A stretch of DNA of 37,736 bases from an uncultured Lachnospiraceae bacterium (lineage in GTDB: Bacteria; Bacillota; Clostridia; Lachnospirales; Lachnospiraceae), in NCBI GenBank assembly GCA_946541955.1, contig CAMNJZ010000013.1:1-37736 (forward strand). The letters are read 5' to 3'. The first letter of the stretch is position 1, and each line of letters begins with the position of its first letter. A program made the translations under genes and the position numbers. Shown here in pieces: positions 17,171 through 27,650 of this stretch. Below the pieces are notes generated by a model. It was given only the letters and a program-made list of their open reading frames with translations. It was not told the origin of the DNA and ran no database searches.

Positions 17171-18565
17171 ATGGCAATGGATATGATGAAGAAGGTACCG
17201 GTCCGGGAACAGGATCCTCAGGTACGCGCCCACAATTTTGAAGAAGTATGCCTCGGCTATAATAAGGAAGAAGCGGAAGCAGAGGCTCTCCGCTGCTTAA
17301 GCTGCAAGAATCCCCGCTGCGTCGAGGGCTGCCCGGTTTCCATCAACATTCCCGGCTTTATTAATAAGGTCAAGGAAGGCGACGTGGCAGGCGCCTATGC
17401 GGTCATTTCCGAATCCTCCGCGCTGCCGGCCATCTGCGGACGCGTATGTCCTCAGGAATCCCAGTGCGAAGGCAAGTGTGTCCGCGGCATCAAGGGAGAA
17501 AGCGTCTCCATCGGCAAGCTGGAGCGTTATGTGGCGGATACAGCCCGTGAAATGGGCATCAAGCCCCAGGGCGCTTCTGAGAAGAAGGGCAAAAAGGTCG
17601 CTGTCATCGGTTCCGGCCCCTCCGGCCTGACCTGCGCAGGCGATCTGGCCAAGATGGGCTATGACGTCAAGATCTTTGAAGCCCTCCACAAGGCTGGCGG
17701 CGTTCTGGTCTATGGTATTCCTGAGTTCCGTCTTCCCAAGAAGGCAGTCGTGCAGAAGGAAATCGAAAACGTTCAGGCTCTGGGCGTTGAAATCGAAACA
17801 GACTGTGTCATCGGCAAATCCACCACCATCGATGCCCTGATGGAGGAGGAAGGCTATGACGCTGTATTCGTTGGTTCCGGCGCAGGCCTTCCCAAGTTCA
17901 TGAACATTCCCGGCGAGCAGGCCTTGGGTGTCTTTTCGGCCAATGAATATCTGACCCGTTCCAATCTGATGGGCGCCTTCTCTGAGAAGTCCCGTACTCC
18001 TATTATGCGGGCCAAGAAGGCAGTCATCGTCGGCGGCGGCAACGTTGCCATGGATGCGGCCAGGACCGCCCTGCGTCTGGGCGCTGAGGTCCATGTCGTT
18101 TACAGAAGAAGCGAAGCGGAGCTTCCTGCCAGAGCAGAAGAAGTCCACCACGCCAAGGAAGAGGGCATTATCTTTGACCTTCTGACCAACCCCGTGGAGA
18201 TCCACGCGGATGAGAAGGGCTGGGTCAAGGGAATCACCTGCATCCGTATGGAGCTGGGCGAGCCCGACGCCTCCGGCAGAAGAAGACCTGTGGAAGTACC
18301 TGGATCTGAGTTTGATATTGAATGTGACTGTGTTATTATGTCACTGGGCACTTCCCCCAACCCGCTGATCTCCTCCACCACCAAGGGACTGGAGACCAAC
18401 CGCCGCAGATGTATCGTTGCCGATGAAGGAACCGGCCAGACATCCAAGAAGGGCGTCTTTGCCGGCGGCGACGCCGTGACCGGTGCAGCGACCGTTATTC
18501 TGGCCATGGGAGCCGGTAAGGCAGCTGCCAAGGGTATTGATGAATATCTGAGCAGCGGGAACTAA
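17171..18565 (+). CDS. nfnB: NADPH-dependent glutamate synthase small-chain-like / NfnB subunit of NADH-dependent ferredoxin:NADP+ oxidoreductase
   Basis: CLSCKNPRCVEGCPVSINIPGFI and CGRVCPQESQCEGKCV Fe-S motifs; VIGSGPSGLTCAGDLAKMGYDV; AVIVGGGNVAMDAARTALRLGAEVHVVYRR; GVFAGGDAVTGAATVILAMGAGK. Confidence 0.9.
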   Translation: MAMDMMKKVPVREQDPQVRAHNFEEVCLGYNKEEAEAEALRCLSCKNPRCVEGCPVSINIPGFINKVKEGDVAGAYAVISESSALPAICGRVCPQESQCEGKCVRGIKGESVSIGKLERYVADTAREMGIKPQGASEKKGKKVAVIGSGPSGLTCAGDLAKMGYDVKIFEALHKAGGVLVYGIPEFRLPKKAVVQKEIENVQALGVEIETDCVIGKSTTIDALMEEEGYDAVFVGSGAGLPKFMNIPGEQALGVFSANEYLTRSNLMGAFSEKSRTPIMRAKKAVIVGGGNVAMDAARTALRLGAEVHVVYRRSEAELPARAEEVHHAKEEGIIFDLLTNPVEIHADEKGWVKGITCIRMELGEPDASGRRRPVEVPGSEFDIECDCVIMSLGTSPNPLISSTTKGLETNRRRCIVADEGTGQTSKKGVFAGGDAVTGAATVILAMGAGKAAAKGIDEYLSSGN

Positions 18566-18579
18566 AAGCCGCAGAAACA

Positions 18580-18620
18580 AAGGGGGGCAGAACCGGATGA
18601 CTCTGCCCCCTTTTTCTTTT
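18580..18620 (+). terminator. Intrinsic terminator after nfnB
   Basis: AAGGGGGGCAGA...TCTGCCCCCTTTTTCTTTT. Confidence 0.85.
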
Positions 18621-18658
18621 GAGATCCTGCCTGCCTCCGGGCAGGCGTAAGGAGAGCT

Positions 18659-19630
<972 letters not shown>

Positions 19631-20133
19631 GGAGAATTTTCCTTTTCCCTATGAGGAGGCTGCGGAGGCCGTATGCCGCTGCGTTCTGGATATGGAAAAA
19701 TGTCCCTATGATACGGAGATCTCCCTTCTGATCACCGGGCCAAAGGAGGTCCGGGAAATGAACCGGGATTTCAGAGGGATCGACAATACGACGGACGTCC
19801 TGTCCTTCCCCATGCTCTCCTTTGAAGAGGGGCCCTCCGACTTCTCGGGAGCAGAGGAATGGGAGGCGGACTGCTTCGATCCGGAGACAGACTGTCTTAT
19901 GCTGGGCGATATCGTCCTGAACATGGAAAGGATCAGGGAACAGGCCAGGGAATTTGGCCACAGCCTTCTTCGGGAATACGCCTTCCTGATCGCCCACAGC
20001 ATGCTTCATCTCTGCGGCTACGACCATATGACACAGGAAGAAGCGGCGCTCATGGAAGCAAAACAGGACCAGGCCCTGTCCCTGATCGGCATCGGCAGAG
20101 ACCTGGAGCTGCAGGACCAGCTGGAGAATATAT

Positions 20134-21396
20134 ATGCCTATCAGAGAAAATACAGCCAGGCCTGAGGTGCTGGTCATCGGCGCAGGCGCCTCCGGGACTG
20201 TCGCGGCCATCTGCCTGGCCCAGGCAGGACTTTCTGTGACCCTTCTGGATAAAAATGAAAGTCCCGCCAGAAAGATCCGGGTGACCGGAAACGGCAGATG
20301 CAATCTGACAAATCTCAAACAGGACCCTGCCTGCTGGTATACGGGAGGCAGGGATTTTTCCATGGAAGACCTGGGCGCCTTCGGCCCGGGAGACCTCATG
20401 GGCTTTTTTGAAGAGCGGGGCGTGCGCTTCCATGACAGAGACGGCTACGTATACCCCCGGACCGACCAGGCTTCTGCCATCGCAGACACCCTGATCGGGG
20501 AGATCCGCCGTCTGCAGATCCCCTTTTATGGAAATACAAGAGTCACCGGGATCCATGCCAAAAAAGCCCCGGGAGGGGGCTTTCAGGTCTTTGCCGGGGA
20601 CCGCAGCTTTCGAGGAGACTATGTGATCCTTGCCTGCGGCGGCATGGCCGGAGAGGCCTTTGGCTGCAGCGGAGACGGCTACAGCCTGGCCAGGTCTCTG
20701 GGACACAGCCTGGTCCCGCCGGTGCCTGCCCTGACCCCCCTGCCGGCCGATCGAAAGCGCCTGAAGGGCGCCGCCGGGGTCCGCTGCCGCGGCAGCGCAG
20801 GCGCTCTGGTGGACGGCCTTCTGATCCGAAGGGAGGAGGGAGAGCTCCAGTTTACCGAGCAGGCAGTATCCGGGATCCCGGCCTTTCAGATCAGCCGGAT
20901 CCTGACAAGAGCCCTGGAGGAGGGCAGGTCAGCAGGGGTCCTTCTGGACTTTCTGCCGGAATATGATAAGGAAGCCCTGGAGAAGGAAGCCGCCTTCCGA
21001 AGGACCCTGCCGGATTCCATGACCCTGCAGGAGGTCTTCGGGGGGCTTGTCCATCCCGGCATCCTGCGGATGGTCCTGGGAGATCTGGGACTCCAGAACG
21101 AAATGAAAAAAAGAAAAATCAGTGATGCCAGGGTCCTGGAGATCCTGGAGGGCCTCAAGGATTTCCGTCTTGCCATAGACCGTATTCCGGGCTTTGACAG
21201 GGCCCAGACGACGGCGGGCGGCGTTCCCCTGGAGGAAGTGGAAAGAGGCAGCTTCAGGTCCAGGCTCCGGGAGGGGCTCTACCTGACCGGCGAGCTCCTG
21301 GACGTGGACGGGATCTGCGGCGGCTACAACCTCCACTGGGCCATGGCCAGCGGATATCTGGCGGCGAAAAGCATCACGGAAAGAGCAGGCCTATGA
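20134..21396 (+). CDS. NAD(P)/FAD-dependent oxidoreductase, HI0933/BaiN-like
   Basis: EVLVIGAGASGTVAAICLAQAGLSVTLLDKNESPARKIRVTGNGRCNLTN; C-terminal GLYLTGELLDVDGICGGYNLHWAMASGYLAA. Confidence 0.9.
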   Translation: MPIRENTARPEVLVIGAGASGTVAAICLAQAGLSVTLLDKNESPARKIRVTGNGRCNLTNLKQDPACWYTGGRDFSMEDLGAFGPGDLMGFFEERGVRFHDRDGYVYPRTDQASAIADTLIGEIRRLQIPFYGNTRVTGIHAKKAPGGGFQVFAGDRSFRGDYVILACGGMAGEAFGCSGDGYSLARSLGHSLVPPVPALTPLPADRKRLKGAAGVRCRGSAGALVDGLLIRREEGELQFTEQAVSGIPAFQISRILTRALEEGRSAGVLLDFLPEYDKEALEKEAAFRRTLPDSMTLQEVFGGLVHPGILRMVLGDLGLQNEMKKRKISDARVLEILEGLKDFRLAIDRIPGFDRAQTTAGGVPLEEVERGSFRSRLREGLYLTGELLDVDGICGGYNLHWAMASGYLAAKSITERAGL

Positions 21397-23048
21397 TCAG
21401 AGTCACACAGCTGAAGCTCTCCTGCGGAGCGGGAGAGGAAGCGCTGCTTAAAAAGCTCATGAAGACCCTCCGGATCAAAGACAGGGCCCAGATCCTTTGC
21501 TGGAAGATCGAGAGAGTCTCCCTGGACGCCAGAAAAAAGCCGGAGCTTTACCGGATCTATACTATAGCGGTCTCTTTGTCCGGCGGCCAGAAGGCCGAAA
21601 ACGCCCTGGTCAGACGCTGCAGGGACAAAAACGTGACCAGCTTTGTGCCGGCGCCCTATCGTTTCCCTTCCCCGGGCAAAGAGCCTCTGCGGCACAGGCC
21701 CGTGGTGGTGGGGGCGGGTCCCGCCGGGCTCTTTGCCGCCCTGCTTTTGGCCCGGCACGGCTACAGGCCCATCCTCATCGAAAGAGGAAAGCCTGTGGAG
21801 GAAAGACAAAAGGATATAGAGACCTTCTGGCAGACCGGAAAGCTGGATCCCTCCTCCAATGTACAGTTCGGAGAGGGCGGCGCCGGGGCCTTTTCAGACG
21901 GCAAGCTCAATACCCTGGTGGGTGATAAGGAAGGCAGAGCCGAATATGTCCTGGAGACCTTTGTAAAAGCCGGAGGACCGCCTGAGATCCTCTATGATGC
22001 AAAGCCCCATATCGGCACGGACCGCCTGCGGGTCATCCTGCCGGCCCTGCGAAAGGAGATCCTTTCCCTGGGCGGCGATATCCGCTTTGAGACCTGCTGC
22101 ACCGGCTTTGCCATCGAGGCAGGGGCCCTGCAGGGCCTCTGTCTGAAGGACGGGACCTTCCTCCCTGCAGACCTTGTGATCTTTGCCCCCGGCCACAGCG
22201 CCAGGGACACCTTCCGGGCCATCTACGACCAGGGCATTCTTCCCCTGGAGCAGAAGAACTTCGCCGTGGGACTCAGAGTGTCCCACCCCCAGTCCCTGAT
22301 CGACAAAGGCCAGTACGGCATTTCGGACAGAAAGGTCATGAAGAGCCTGGGCCTGGAGCCGGCCGCCTACAAGCTGACGGCCAGGGCTGTATCAGGCCGG
22401 GGCGTTTATTCCTTCTGTATGTGCCCGGGCGGCTATATCGTCAATGCCTCCTCGGAGGAAGGACGCCTTGCCGTTAACGGGATGAGCTACTATGACAGAG
22501 GCTCCAGCAGGGCCAACAGCGCCATTGTCATGACCGTGGGGCCCGAGGACTTTGGCTCCGCCCATCCCCTGGCCGGCATGGAATTCCAGGAAAGACTGGA
22601 GAAAAAGGCCTACGCCCTGGGAGGCGGCAGGGTCCCCATCCAGTCCTATGAGGATTTCCGCGCCAGGGTAAAGGGAGAAGAAGGGGAAAGAGAAGAGAGG
22701 CTCCCGGATCCGGAGGCCCTCTGCATCCGGGGCGCTGCCTGCAGAGCGGATCTGACAGCGCTTTTTACAGACCAGATGAATCTGGATTTTACAGACGGCA
22801 TGTACCAGTTCGGGAAGAAGATCCATGGCTTTGACGGCCCAGACGTCTTTCTTGCCGGCGTGGAAAGCAGGACCTCTTCGCCCGTCAGGATCCCCAGAGG
22901 GAAGGATTTCTGCTCGAAGATCAAAGGGCTTTACCCCTGCGGAGAAGGAGCCGGCTATGCAGGCGGCATCATGTCGGCCGCCATGGACGGCATGAAATGC
23001 GCAGAAGCCGCAGCCAGGGCTTACTGCCCGCCCCAGTCATTGGAATAG
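21393..23048 (+). CDS. FAD-dependent dehydrogenase, COG2509-like
   Basis: PVVVGAGPAGLFAALLLARHGYRPILIERGKPVEERQKDIETFW; SNVQFGEGGAGAFSDGKLNT; GLYPCGEGAGYAGGIMSAAMDGMKCAEA. ATGA overlap with the preceding ORF. Confidence 0.88.
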   Translation: MIRVTQLKLSCGAGEEALLKKLMKTLRIKDRAQILCWKIERVSLDARKKPELYRIYTIAVSLSGGQKAENALVRRCRDKNVTSFVPAPYRFPSPGKEPLRHRPVVVGAGPAGLFAALLLARHGYRPILIERGKPVEERQKDIETFWQTGKLDPSSNVQFGEGGAGAFSDGKLNTLVGDKEGRAEYVLETFVKAGGPPEILYDAKPHIGTDRLRVILPALRKEILSLGGDIRFETCCTGFAIEAGALQGLCLKDGTFLPADLVIFAPGHSARDTFRAIYDQGILPLEQKNFAVGLRVSHPQSLIDKGQYGISDRKVMKSLGLEPAAYKLTARAVSGRGVYSFCMCPGGYIVNASSEEGRLAVNGMSYYDRGSSRANSAIVMTVGPEDFGSAHPLAGMEFQERLEKKAYALGGGRVPIQSYEDFRARVKGEEGEREERLPDPEALCIRGAACRADLTALFTDQMNLDFTDGMYQFGKKIHGFDGPDVFLAGVESRTSSPVRIPRGKDFCSKIKGLYPCGEGAGYAGGIMSAAMDGMKCAEAAARAYCPPQSLE

Positions 23049-23061
23049 AGAGGAAAAAAAG

Positions 23062-23961
23062 GTGGATTCATTTATCAGCAGAAGCGAAAAAAACAGCCTG
23101 TACAGGAAACAGCTGAAGGACCGCAGAAGGATCGTTGTCAAGGTAGGCTCCTCCTCCCTGCTTCATCCCGAGACCGGAAGGCTCAATTACTATAAGATCG
23201 ACATTCTGACCAGAGAGCTGAGCGATCTCAAGAACCAGGGCAAGGATGTGATCCTGGTGACCTCCGGGGCCACGGCAGTGGGCAGAGAAGCCCTGCTGGC
23301 AGGCAGAGACAGGCGGGAGATCGCCGATGACAGCCCCATCACCATCAAGCAGGCCTGCGCCGCCGTGGGCCAGGCAAGACTGATGATGATCTATCAGCGG
23401 TGCTTTGAGGAGTACAACCAGATCGCCGGCCAGGTCCTGATGACCAAGAACACCATTACCAACGCCCTGAGCAAGTACAATCTCCACAACACCTTCAGCG
23501 AGCTTCTGAAGCTGGGCGTGATCCCGGTGGTGAATGAAAACGACTCGGTGGCGACCTATGAATATATGGTGGGAGACAATGACACCCTGTCCGCCATGGT
23601 CGCTTCCCTGATGGAGGCGGACCTTCTGATCCTTCTTTCCGACGTGGAAGGCCTTTTTACCGATGATCCCAGGGTCAATCCCGGCGCGGGCTTTATCGAA
23701 TATGTGGAGCATCTGGACGCTGCCATGATGCAGATGGGCAAGGCCAGCAGCGGGTCCTCCTTCGGAACAGGCGGCATGTCCACCAAGCTTTCCGCCGCCT
23801 ATATCGCCAATAAGAGCGGGTGCGACATGGTCATCTGCAATGCATCGGATATGAAGGTCATCCATGACATTGTGGAGGGAGAAAATATCGGCACCATCTT
23901 CTGCGCAGACAAGGACGAGAATTTCGAACTGGCGGATTATCTGGAGGAGCATTTCGGATAA
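23062..23961 (+). CDS. proB: Glutamate 5-kinase, short form without a PUA domain (GTG start)
   Basis: RRIVVKVGSSSLLHPETGRLNYYKIDILTRELSDLKNQGKDVILVTSGATAVGREAL; VNENDSVATYEYMVGDNDTLSAMVA; GGMSTKLSAAYIANKSGCDMVI. Confidence 0.93.
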   Translation: MDSFISRSEKNSLYRKQLKDRRRIVVKVGSSSLLHPETGRLNYYKIDILTRELSDLKNQGKDVILVTSGATAVGREALLAGRDRREIADDSPITIKQACAAVGQARLMMIYQRCFEEYNQIAGQVLMTKNTITNALSKYNLHNTFSELLKLGVIPVVNENDSVATYEYMVGDNDTLSAMVASLMEADLLILLSDVEGLFTDDPRVNPGAGFIEYVEHLDAAMMQMGKASSGSSFGTGGMSTKLSAAYIANKSGCDMVICNASDMKVIHDIVEGENIGTIFCADKDENFELADYLEEHFG

Positions 23962-23982
23962 GACAGGGCCTGAAAATGAATG

Positions 23983-24020
23983 CATGAAAAAACCATCCCG
24001 GCGGGGATGGTTTTTTCATG
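23983..24020. terminator. Perfect bidirectional terminator hairpin between convergent proB and GT2-GtrA genes
   Basis: CATGAAAAAACCATCCC-GGCG-GGGATGGTTTTTTCATG (17-bp perfect arms with A6/T6). Confidence 0.9.
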
Positions 24021-25080
24021 TCCGTTTGAAGATGAAACGGTCCTGGACCTTGAAGGCTGCAAAGAAAAGAAAGCTGTCGATCAGGATCTTCAAAAGCAGG
24101 GGCCTGTTGAAGATCAGCTCCAGGAAATGGACGGAGAAGGCGGAGATCATGCACTGGACACTGGCCAGGGCCATGAACTGCCGCAGGGATTTGCGCCTGC
24201 TTTCGTTGGACCGGAAGACATACTTGCGGCTCAGGAAATAGTTGATGGTGGCTGAAACGATCCTGGCCAGGACCGTGGCCCAGATGATGGGATAGGGGAC
24301 CTGGTGGAGGATATAGGTGGTCAGGAGCCAGAAAAGGAAGAGGTCCGCCAGGGAGGCGATGAGGGATGTGGCTCCGAAGATCATCATTTTCTTCCAGATG
24401 ACCAGACTGACCAGGAGTGAATCCCAGAAGGGCCGGTAGTGCTTTTCGGCGTCGGGATTGACCGGCAGGACCGGAACGGGGATCTCCTCATAGCCCTGTT
24501 TTTCAAAGCCGATCAGAACGGCCATGTCATAGCAGTAGGTCTTTTCCTTATAGCGAAGGCAGCGCAGGACCTGGGAGTCCGGAATGCCCCGGAAGCCGCT
24601 CAGGACGTCATTCAGGTGCTTTCCGAACAGAAAACTGAAGGTGAAGCTCATGCATCTGTTGGTAAAGCGCATGCCCCGGGTGGCGCAGGGCTTTTCGAAG
24701 TCCCGGCTGCCGATGATGATCCGGCTGCGTTTTTTGTTCTTTTCCTTTGCCAGAGCGGCGGCGATCTTTACGCAGTCCCCGGGCCTGTCGCGGCCGTCGG
24801 AATTGACGATGATGACGCCGTCATATCTGCCGTGACATTTTTCCATGTAGTATTCAAATCCGGAACGCAGGGCACAGCCCTTGCCCATGTTCTGATCATG
24901 ATGCAGAATGGTATAGCCCATCTTCAGGGCCTTCTGAAACACGCCCTGCCGTTCCTGCCGGCTGCCGTCATCCACGATCACGATTCTGGTAAAGCCGTTC
25001 TGCCTGAGCTCCTCCAGATAGGGAATCATATTGTCCGGCGGATCATAGGCCGGGATCAGGATCACACATTCTCTTCCCAT
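24016..25080 (-). CDS. Family 2 glycosyltransferase fused to a GtrA-like membrane domain (likely start ATG at 25080; track start 25155)
   Basis: MGRECVILIPAYDPPDNMIPYLEELRQNGFTRIVIVDDGS...; HHDQNMGKGCALRSGFEYY; then about 4 TM segments with IVSATINYFLSRKYVFRSNE (GtrA motif). Confidence 0.9.
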   Translation of the reverse strand: MGRECVILIPAYDPPDNMIPYLEELRQNGFTRIVIVDDGSRQERQGVFQKALKMGYTILHHDQNMGKGCALRSGFEYYMEKCHGRYDGVIIVNSDGRDRPGDCVKIAAALAKEKNKKRSRIIIGSRDFEKPCATRGMRFTNRCMSFTFSFLFGKHLNDVLSGFRGIPDSQVLRCLRYKEKTYCYDMAVLIGFEKQGYEEIPVPVLPVNPDAEKHYRPFWDSLLVSLVIWKKMMIFGATSLIASLADLFLFWLLTTYILHQVPYPIIWATVLARIVSATINYFLSRKYVFRSNESRRKSLRQFMALASVQCMISAFSVHFLELIFNRPLLLKILIDSFLFFAAFKVQDRFIFKRT

Positions 25081-25235
25081 AGCAGTACCTGTTTGTCTTT
25101 TTGTTTGTAAAAGTAAAGTATATCTTATTCTTTCAGATATTGTCCCTTTTGGCAAATGAAAAGTAAAAAATTAGAAAAGATTGCATAAATGCAGGAAAAC
25201 GCCAACTCGTTTTTGGGAATATTGCACAGAGATGC

Positions 25236-25264
25236 TTAACAAAGAACTTGTGTTATGATAAAAT
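25236..25264 (+). promoter_or_regulatory. Promoter for the lactonase-family gene
   Basis: TTAACA (25236-25241), 17 bp, TAAAAT (25259-25264). Confidence 0.5.
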
Positions 25265-25323
25265 TCAATTTGTAGTAGGACCATCGGACCTGATTCTGCC
25301 GGGACAGAGAAAGGAACCAATAT

Positions 25324-26433
25324 ATGAGCGAAACAGAAAGAAAGCTGGGCTACGAATACGAGGAAGGCGCCAAATATGTGGCATATGTTTCATCCTATAC
25401 ACAGACAAAGGATCAGAAATACGGAATCCGGATCTATGACGTCGATATGGAGAAGGGCTATCTCTATGAGAAAAAGCAGGTCGAGATCACCAATTCCTCC
25501 TATGTGACAATTTCCCACAACCGGAGATTTCTCTATTCCATCACCGACCTCGGGGTGGAATCCTTCAAAATCCTGCCTGACGGCGATCTGGAATTCCTGA
25601 ACAGGGCTTCCATCAACGGCATGAGAGGCTCCCATCTTTCCACAGACTATGAAGATGAGTTCCTGTTCGTATCCGGTTATCATGACGGGAAAATCACGGT
25701 CCTGCGCCTTAATGAGGACGGATCCGTGGGCGCCATCACCGACGAGCTCTTCCTAAAGGGCCTGGGTTCCATTGCGGAGCGGAATTTCCGGCCCCATGTC
25801 CAGTGCGTCAAGATGACCCGGGACAACAAATATCTCTGCGCCGCAGACCTTGGCATGGACCATGTCAATGTCTACGCCTTGAACCACAAGACCGGCCGGA
25901 TCAAGCAGTGCGCCATCCTCCATTCGGAGCTGGAATCTGCCCCCAGGCATATGAAGTTCTCCAAGGACGGCCATTTCCTGTATGTCGTCCACGAGCTGAA
26001 GAACAAGATCGACGTCTATTTCTATTATGAAAGGGACGGGGCCCCGGATTTCGAAAAGATCCAGTCCATTTCCACCCTGGACGAGAAGAATTCCAAGGGA
26101 TCGGCAGCCAGCGCCCTGAATTTCTCGTCGGATTTCAAGTATCTGATCAGCTCCAACGCCGGCAACAATTCGGTGGTCATATACAGCATCGATCCGGACA
26201 ACGGCTTCCTCACCAAGATCCTCTGCCTGCCCATCAGCGGCGAGTATCCCAAAGATGCGGCCCTATTCCCCGACAACAGACATCTGGTTTCTCTGAACCA
26301 TGAATCCAATACCATGACCTTCTTCAGCGTCGACCTGGAAAAGGGCCTTCTGATCATGTCCGGCAAGGAGATCAGCATCCCCAAGCCCAACGTTATTATC
26401 TTCCATAAGCTGGGAGAAGAGTGCCAAAGCTGA
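25324..26433 (+). CDS. Lactonase-family seven-bladed beta-propeller protein (6-phosphogluconolactonase-like)
   Basis: Repeating blade-like segments (KYVAYVSSYTQ..., RRFLYSITDLGVESFKI..., KYLCAADLGMDHVNVYALNHKTGRI..., GHFLYVVHELKNKIDVYFY..., NRHLVSLNHESNTMTFFSVD). Confidence 0.8.
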   Translation: MSETERKLGYEYEEGAKYVAYVSSYTQTKDQKYGIRIYDVDMEKGYLYEKKQVEITNSSYVTISHNRRFLYSITDLGVESFKILPDGDLEFLNRASINGMRGSHLSTDYEDEFLFVSGYHDGKITVLRLNEDGSVGAITDELFLKGLGSIAERNFRPHVQCVKMTRDNKYLCAADLGMDHVNVYALNHKTGRIKQCAILHSELESAPRHMKFSKDGHFLYVVHELKNKIDVYFYYERDGAPDFEKIQSISTLDEKNSKGSAASALNFSSDFKYLISSNAGNNSVVIYSIDPDNGFLTKILCLPISGEYPKDAALFPDNRHLVSLNHESNTMTFFSVDLEKGLLIMSGKEISIPKPNVIIFHKLGEECQS

Positions 26434-26471
26434 GCCGGTACTGGAAACAGACGAAAAAATAGTGTATAATC

Positions 26472-26505
26472 AGCAGACTGCATTTTTCATGCAGTCTGCT
26501 TTTTA
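26472..26505 (+). terminator. Intrinsic terminator after the lactonase-family gene
   Basis: AGCAGACTGCAT-ttttc-ATGCAGTCTGCTTTTT. Confidence 0.85.
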
Positions 26506-26534
26506 AATGGACTCAGAAAGAACGAGGAAAGAAG

Positions 26535-27638
26535 ATGTCCGGATCGGATTTTGGAAAGATTTTGAAGGTCACCACCTGGGGCGAATCCCACGGGCCCGCC
26601 ATCGGGGCTGTCCTGGACGGTTTTCCTGCCGGTATGGCCCTTTGCGAGGAGGATATTCAGAAATATCTGGACAGAAGAAGACCGGGCCAGTCTGCCCTGA
26701 CCACGGCCAGAAAGGAAGCGGACAGGGTCCGGATCCTTTCGGGGGTCTTTGAGGGAAGGACCACGGGAACCCCCATTTCTCTGCTGATCGAGAATACCGA
26801 CCAGAGATCCAGGGACTACGGGGATCTGAAGGACTGCTTCCGGCCCGGCCATGCCGATTACGGTTTCTATGCAAAGTACGGCCTTCGGGATTACAGGGGC
26901 GGAGGAAGGTCCTCCGGCAGGGAAACGGCTGCCAGAGTCGCCGCCGGCGCCATAGCGGCCAAGCTCCTTAAGGAAATGGGGATCCGGGTCATGGCCTTTG
27001 CCAGATCCATCGGCCCCGTGGAGATCGAGGAGAAGAACTTCGACCCTGCCCATATTCTTCTTTCTCCTGCCGCCATGCCGGACATTCATGCGGAGGAGAG
27101 AGCCCTTTCCTATATGAAGGAATGTGTGGCCAAAGGAGATTCCTCCGGCGGCGTCATCGAATGCCGGATCTCCGGTCTGCCCGCCGGGATCGGAGACCCT
27201 GTCTTTGACAAGCTGGACGCCTGCCTGGCCAGGGCGCTGATGTCCATCGGCGCGGTCAAGGCCGTGGAGATCGGAGACGGAACGGGCGTATCCAGGGCAA
27301 GAGGATCGGAAAACAACGACGCCTTCTGCCTGGATGAGGAGGGACGGATCACGAAGAAGACCAACCATGCAGGCGGGATCCTGGGAGGCATATCCGACGG
27401 ATCCCAGGTCCTTGTCCGGGTCCATGTGAAGCCCACCCCCTCCATTTCGAGAGCCCAGGAGACTGTGGACGAGCAGGGCCGGGAGAGAGAGCTCGTCATT
27501 GGCGGCCGCCACGATCCGGTGATCGTTCCCAGAGCCGTTGTCGTAACAGAGTGTATGTGCGCACTGACCATCCTGGACCTGATGCTTTCAGGTATGACCG
27601 CCAGGGCCGACAGGGTCATTGCATTTTATAAAAAGTAA
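26535..27638 (+). CDS. aroC: Chorismate synthase
   Basis: GKILKVTTWGESHGPAIGAVLDGFPAG; RRPGQSALTTARKEADRVRILSGVFEGRTTGTPI; RPGHADYGFYAKYGLRDYRGGGRSSGRETAARVAAGAIA. Confidence 0.97.
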   Translation: MSGSDFGKILKVTTWGESHGPAIGAVLDGFPAGMALCEEDIQKYLDRRRPGQSALTTARKEADRVRILSGVFEGRTTGTPISLLIENTDQRSRDYGDLKDCFRPGHADYGFYAKYGLRDYRGGGRSSGRETAARVAAGAIAAKLLKEMGIRVMAFARSIGPVEIEEKNFDPAHILLSPAAMPDIHAEERALSYMKECVAKGDSSGGVIECRISGLPAGIGDPVFDKLDACLARALMSIGAVKAVEIGDGTGVSRARGSENNDAFCLDEEGRITKKTNHAGGILGGISDGSQVLVRVHVKPTPSISRAQETVDEQGRERELVIGGRHDPVIVPRAVVVTECMCALTILDLMLSGMTARADRVIAFYKK

Positions 27639-27650
27639 GCGAGGTTAACT

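Noticed and set aside
23864-24255. Plus-strand ORFs (125 aa, 91 aa) after proB
   Set aside because: They run through the perfect terminator hairpin and are antisense to GT2-GtrA.
25236-25256. Possible Rex site TTAACAA...TTGTGTTA in the lactonase promoter
   Set aside because: Half-sites are in the reverse order to the Rex consensus (TTGTTAA..TTAACAA).
25248-25439. 63 aa plus-strand ORF before the lactonase-family gene
   Set aside because: Overlaps the predicted promoter and the real gene start; no coding signature.
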